Below, in pieces: positions 5,738 through 7,019 of a DNA stretch of 7,019 bases. The position numbers and the translations under genes are program-made. How positions within the stretch are numbered: the stretch's first letter is position 1; every line of letters begins with the position of its first letter. The stretch spans positions 1 through 7,019 of the forward strand of contig CAIYXO010000496.1 of NCBI GenBank assembly GCA_903930165.1, in the 5' to 3' direction. The DNA is from an uncultured Verrucomicrobiota bacterium. Its GTDB lineage: Bacteria > Verrucomicrobiota > Verrucomicrobiia > Limisphaerales > UBA9464. The notes below the pieces were generated by a model. It worked only from the letters and a program-made list of their open reading frames with translations, did not search any database and was not told the origin of the DNA.

Positions 5738-6934
5738 TTAGGCTGCGATTTGGAGAGAGGGTTTGAGCTGGTCCCTGAGGGGTTGCATGTCGAGGTAGAC
5801 GGGGCCGTCGAGCCATTCCTCGTGCTGCTCGGCGGCGAGTGCGCGGATGAGGCGCAGGCAGCTGCGTTCGTTGGGGAAGATGCGGACGACGTGGGTACGG
5901 CGTTTGATCTCCTGGTTGAGGCGCTCGAGGAGGTTGGTGCTCTTGAGGTGCTTGTGGTGTTCGCGGGGCTGGCGGTAGAAGGTCCAGGTCTCCTCGATGG
6001 CTTCCTCGACCCAGGCGCAGAGCTTGGGATACTTGGGCTGCCAACGGCCGAGCCAGGCGTGCAGGTGGAGGCGTGCCTCGCCGAGGTCGCGGCAGTCGTA
6101 GAGCCAGCGCAGTTCGGTGAGGCAGTCGTCGTCGGCCTTGCGCGGGAGGTGATCGAGGGCGTTGCGCAGGAAGTGGACGTAGCAGCGCTGCCAGGCGGCC
6201 TCGGGCAGGATCTCGGCGACGGCGCGCCGGAGGCCCGCGTGGTCGTCGCTGATGGCCAGGCGGACGCCGTGGAGGCCACGTTGCTTGAGGCCGACGAGGA
6301 AGTCCCGCCAGCTGGTGGCGCTCTCCTTGGAGGCCAGCTCGACGCCGAGGATGCGGCGGCGTCCTTCCCAGTCGATGCCGATGGCCACGAGGACGGCCCG
6401 GCTGCGGATGACGCCGTCCTCGCGGACCCTCTCGTAGCGGGCGTCGAGGATCAGGTAGGGGTGTTCGGCCTCGAGGCGCTGGCGGGCGAAGCGTTCCAGT
6501 TCGGCGTCGAGGGTGGCGTTGAGTTCGCTGATCGTGCCGGCGCTGAACTCGTGGCCGCAGAGCTCCTCGCTCACGGCCTTGACCTTGCGGGTGGAGACGC
6601 CCTGCACGTACATCTCGACCAGGGCGGCCACGAGGGCCTTCTCGCTGCGCTGGTAACGGCTGAAGATCTCGGTGCTGAAGCGCCCCTGCCGGTCCTGTGG
6701 CACGCGCAGGTCGAGGGTGCCCACGCGCGTCACCAGCTTGCGGGGATAGTGGCCGCTGCGGTAACCGAGGCGGCCGGGGGTCCGTTCGCTCTTGGACGCC
6801 CCCAGCGCGTCGTTCATCTCGGCCTCGAGGAACTCCTGCACGACCAGCTGCACCAACGGGCGCAGCAGATCGTCGTCCTCGGACATCTGGGCTTTGAGTT
6901 CTTCCACGCTTCGGACAGTCTGCTTTCGGGTCAT
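5738..6934 (-). CDS. IS256-family transposase (DDE type)
   Basis: The 398-aa protein catalyses transposition of the surrounding element. It has the full IS256/transposase-mutator architecture. An N-terminal DNA-binding region (about 1-130) includes 'GYRSGHYPRKLVTRVGTLDLRVPQ'-like sequence. Then come catalytic Asp164 (ILDARYERVRE), Asp230 or 231 (AISDDHAGLRRA), the conserved Cys251/His254 pair (QRCYVHFLRN), an all-helical insertion, and Glu337 in TNLLERLNQEIKRRT, followed by VVRIFPNERSCLRLIRAL. All catalytic residues are present and no frameshift is seen, so it is probably functional. The start at 6934 is chosen because AAAGGA lies just upstream (3 nt spacing), the length matches the family's roughly 400 aa, and the longer frame to a GTG at 7015 would begin inside the terminal repeat. 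It converges with the DUF4386 gene. Confidence 0.96.
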   Translation of the reverse strand: MTRKQTVRSVEELKAQMSEDDDLLRPLVQLVVQEFLEAEMNDALGASKSERTPGRLGYRSGHYPRKLVTRVGTLDLRVPQDRQGRFSTEIFSRYQRSEKALVAALVEMYVQGVSTRKVKAVSEELCGHEFSAGTISELNATLDAELERFARQRLEAEHPYLILDARYERVREDGVIRSRAVLVAIGIDWEGRRRILGVELASKESATSWRDFLVGLKQRGLHGVRLAISDDHAGLRRAVAEILPEAAWQRCYVHFLRNALDHLPRKADDDCLTELRWLYDCRDLGEARLHLHAWLGRWQPKYPKLCAWVEEAIEETWTFYRQPREHHKHLKSTNLLERLNQEIKRRTHVVRIFPNERSCLRLIRALAAEQHEEWLDGPVYLDMQPLRDQLKPSLQIAA

Positions 6935-6937
6935 GGT

Positions 6938-6943
6938 TCCTTT
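6938..6943 (-). promoter_or_regulatory. Shine-Dalgarno of the transposase gene
   Basis: AAAGGA on the minus strand lies 3 nt before ATG at 6934. The spacing is somewhat short, but this supports the 398-aa start over the upstream GTG in the terminal repeat. Confidence 0.5.
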
Positions 6944-6991
6944 GAGGTTCGGTGTGCTTTGCTCGCCTCCGTTCCTCCCATGACCCTTTCC

Positions 6992-7019
6992 CCTTTTGCA
7001 GAACTTTCCGGACACTACC
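6992..7019. repeat. Right terminal inverted repeat of the IS256-type element
   Basis: The reverse complement begins GGTAGTGTCCGG and ends TGCAAAAGG, pairing with 5670-5698. It is 57 bp upstream of the transposase ATG. The final bases of the window are the outermost bases of this end, so the flanking target sequence is not visible. Confidence 0.8.

Larger units (their letters stand above)
5670..7019 (-). mobile_element. IS256-family insertion sequence, apparently complete, about 1350 bp
   Basis: The element carries one transposase gene of the IS256 family, flanked by imperfect terminal inverted repeats. Reading inward, the right end is GGTAGTGTCCG followed by GTTC and GCAAAAGG blocks (7019 to 6992), and the left end is GGTTGTGTCCG followed by the same GTTC and GCAAAAGG blocks (5670 to 5698). 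The length fits the family's usual 1.3-1.5 kb. IS256 elements generally move by a copy-out/paste-in route and leave 8-9 bp target duplications. The duplication cannot be checked because the window ends exactly at the right terminus. One extra base at each end could belong to the element. Confidence 0.85.

Noticed and set aside
5503..6279. Minus-strand open frame of 258 codons rich in Ser, Thr and Pro
   Set aside because: It is an alternate frame within the IS256 transposase with low-complexity composition.
6935..7015. 27-codon extension of the transposase to a GTG in the terminal repeat
   Set aside because: The internal ATG at 6934 has a Shine-Dalgarno and gives the usual family length.
1..7019. 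CRISPR array, tRNA, rRNA, toxin-antitoxin or defence system
   Set aside because: Regularly spaced repeats, tRNA-like cloverleaf signals, conserved rRNA segments and defence genes were looked for by eye and none was found.

Overview
The window looks like chromosomal DNA from a G+C-rich, probably uncultured bacterium. A member of the Verrucomicrobiota or a related PVC lineage is my best guess. This rests on indirect signs: a delta-60 repeat protein, and intergenic DNA packed with short repeat families (a 14-bp tandem repeat, CACGGAGG and CCAAGG tracts with a 9-nt period, and a CCGGCTTCAGCCGG palindrome) of a kind I associate with those genomes. No rRNA or marker gene confirms it.

Layout. Bases 1-56 hold a 14-bp tandem repeat that runs up to the stop codon of the first gene. 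Three genes then lie head-to-tail on the minus strand. In transcription order they are ptsI (enzyme I of the PEP:sugar phosphotransferase system, 4151 to 2370), a delta-60 repeat / beta-propeller-like protein (2253 to 898), and a short CorA-like membrane transporter with an altered GMN motif (851 to 57). The gap between the last two is 46 bp and carries a good Shine-Dalgarno sequence. The 116-bp gap after ptsI has no obvious terminator, so co-transcription is possible but unproven. Bases 4152-4646 form a divergent intergenic region that is a mosaic of short repeats and hairpins. It is followed on the plus strand by a six-helix DUF4386 membrane protein (4647-5372). Bases 5373-5669 are intergenic and contain a palindromic repeat (5532-5571) plus half of a second copy (5640-5658). 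The second copy is interrupted by an apparently complete IS256-family insertion sequence (5670-7019) with recognisable imperfect terminal inverted repeats; its right end coincides with the end of the window.

Functionally, ptsI would supply phosphoryl groups from PEP to an HPr protein that is not encoded here. I see no mechanistic link between it, the delta-60 protein, the CorA-like protein and the DUF4386 protein. I found no convincing new multi-gene system. The observations most worth a second look are: (i) ptsI appears to start at an ACG codon behind a perfect GGAGGTGA Shine-Dalgarno; (ii) the IS256 element sits precisely where the second arm of the palindromic repeat should begin, which predicts the sequence just outside the window; (iii) conserved motifs are altered in enzyme I (NDLTG for NDLTQ) and in the CorA-like protein (GME for GMN).
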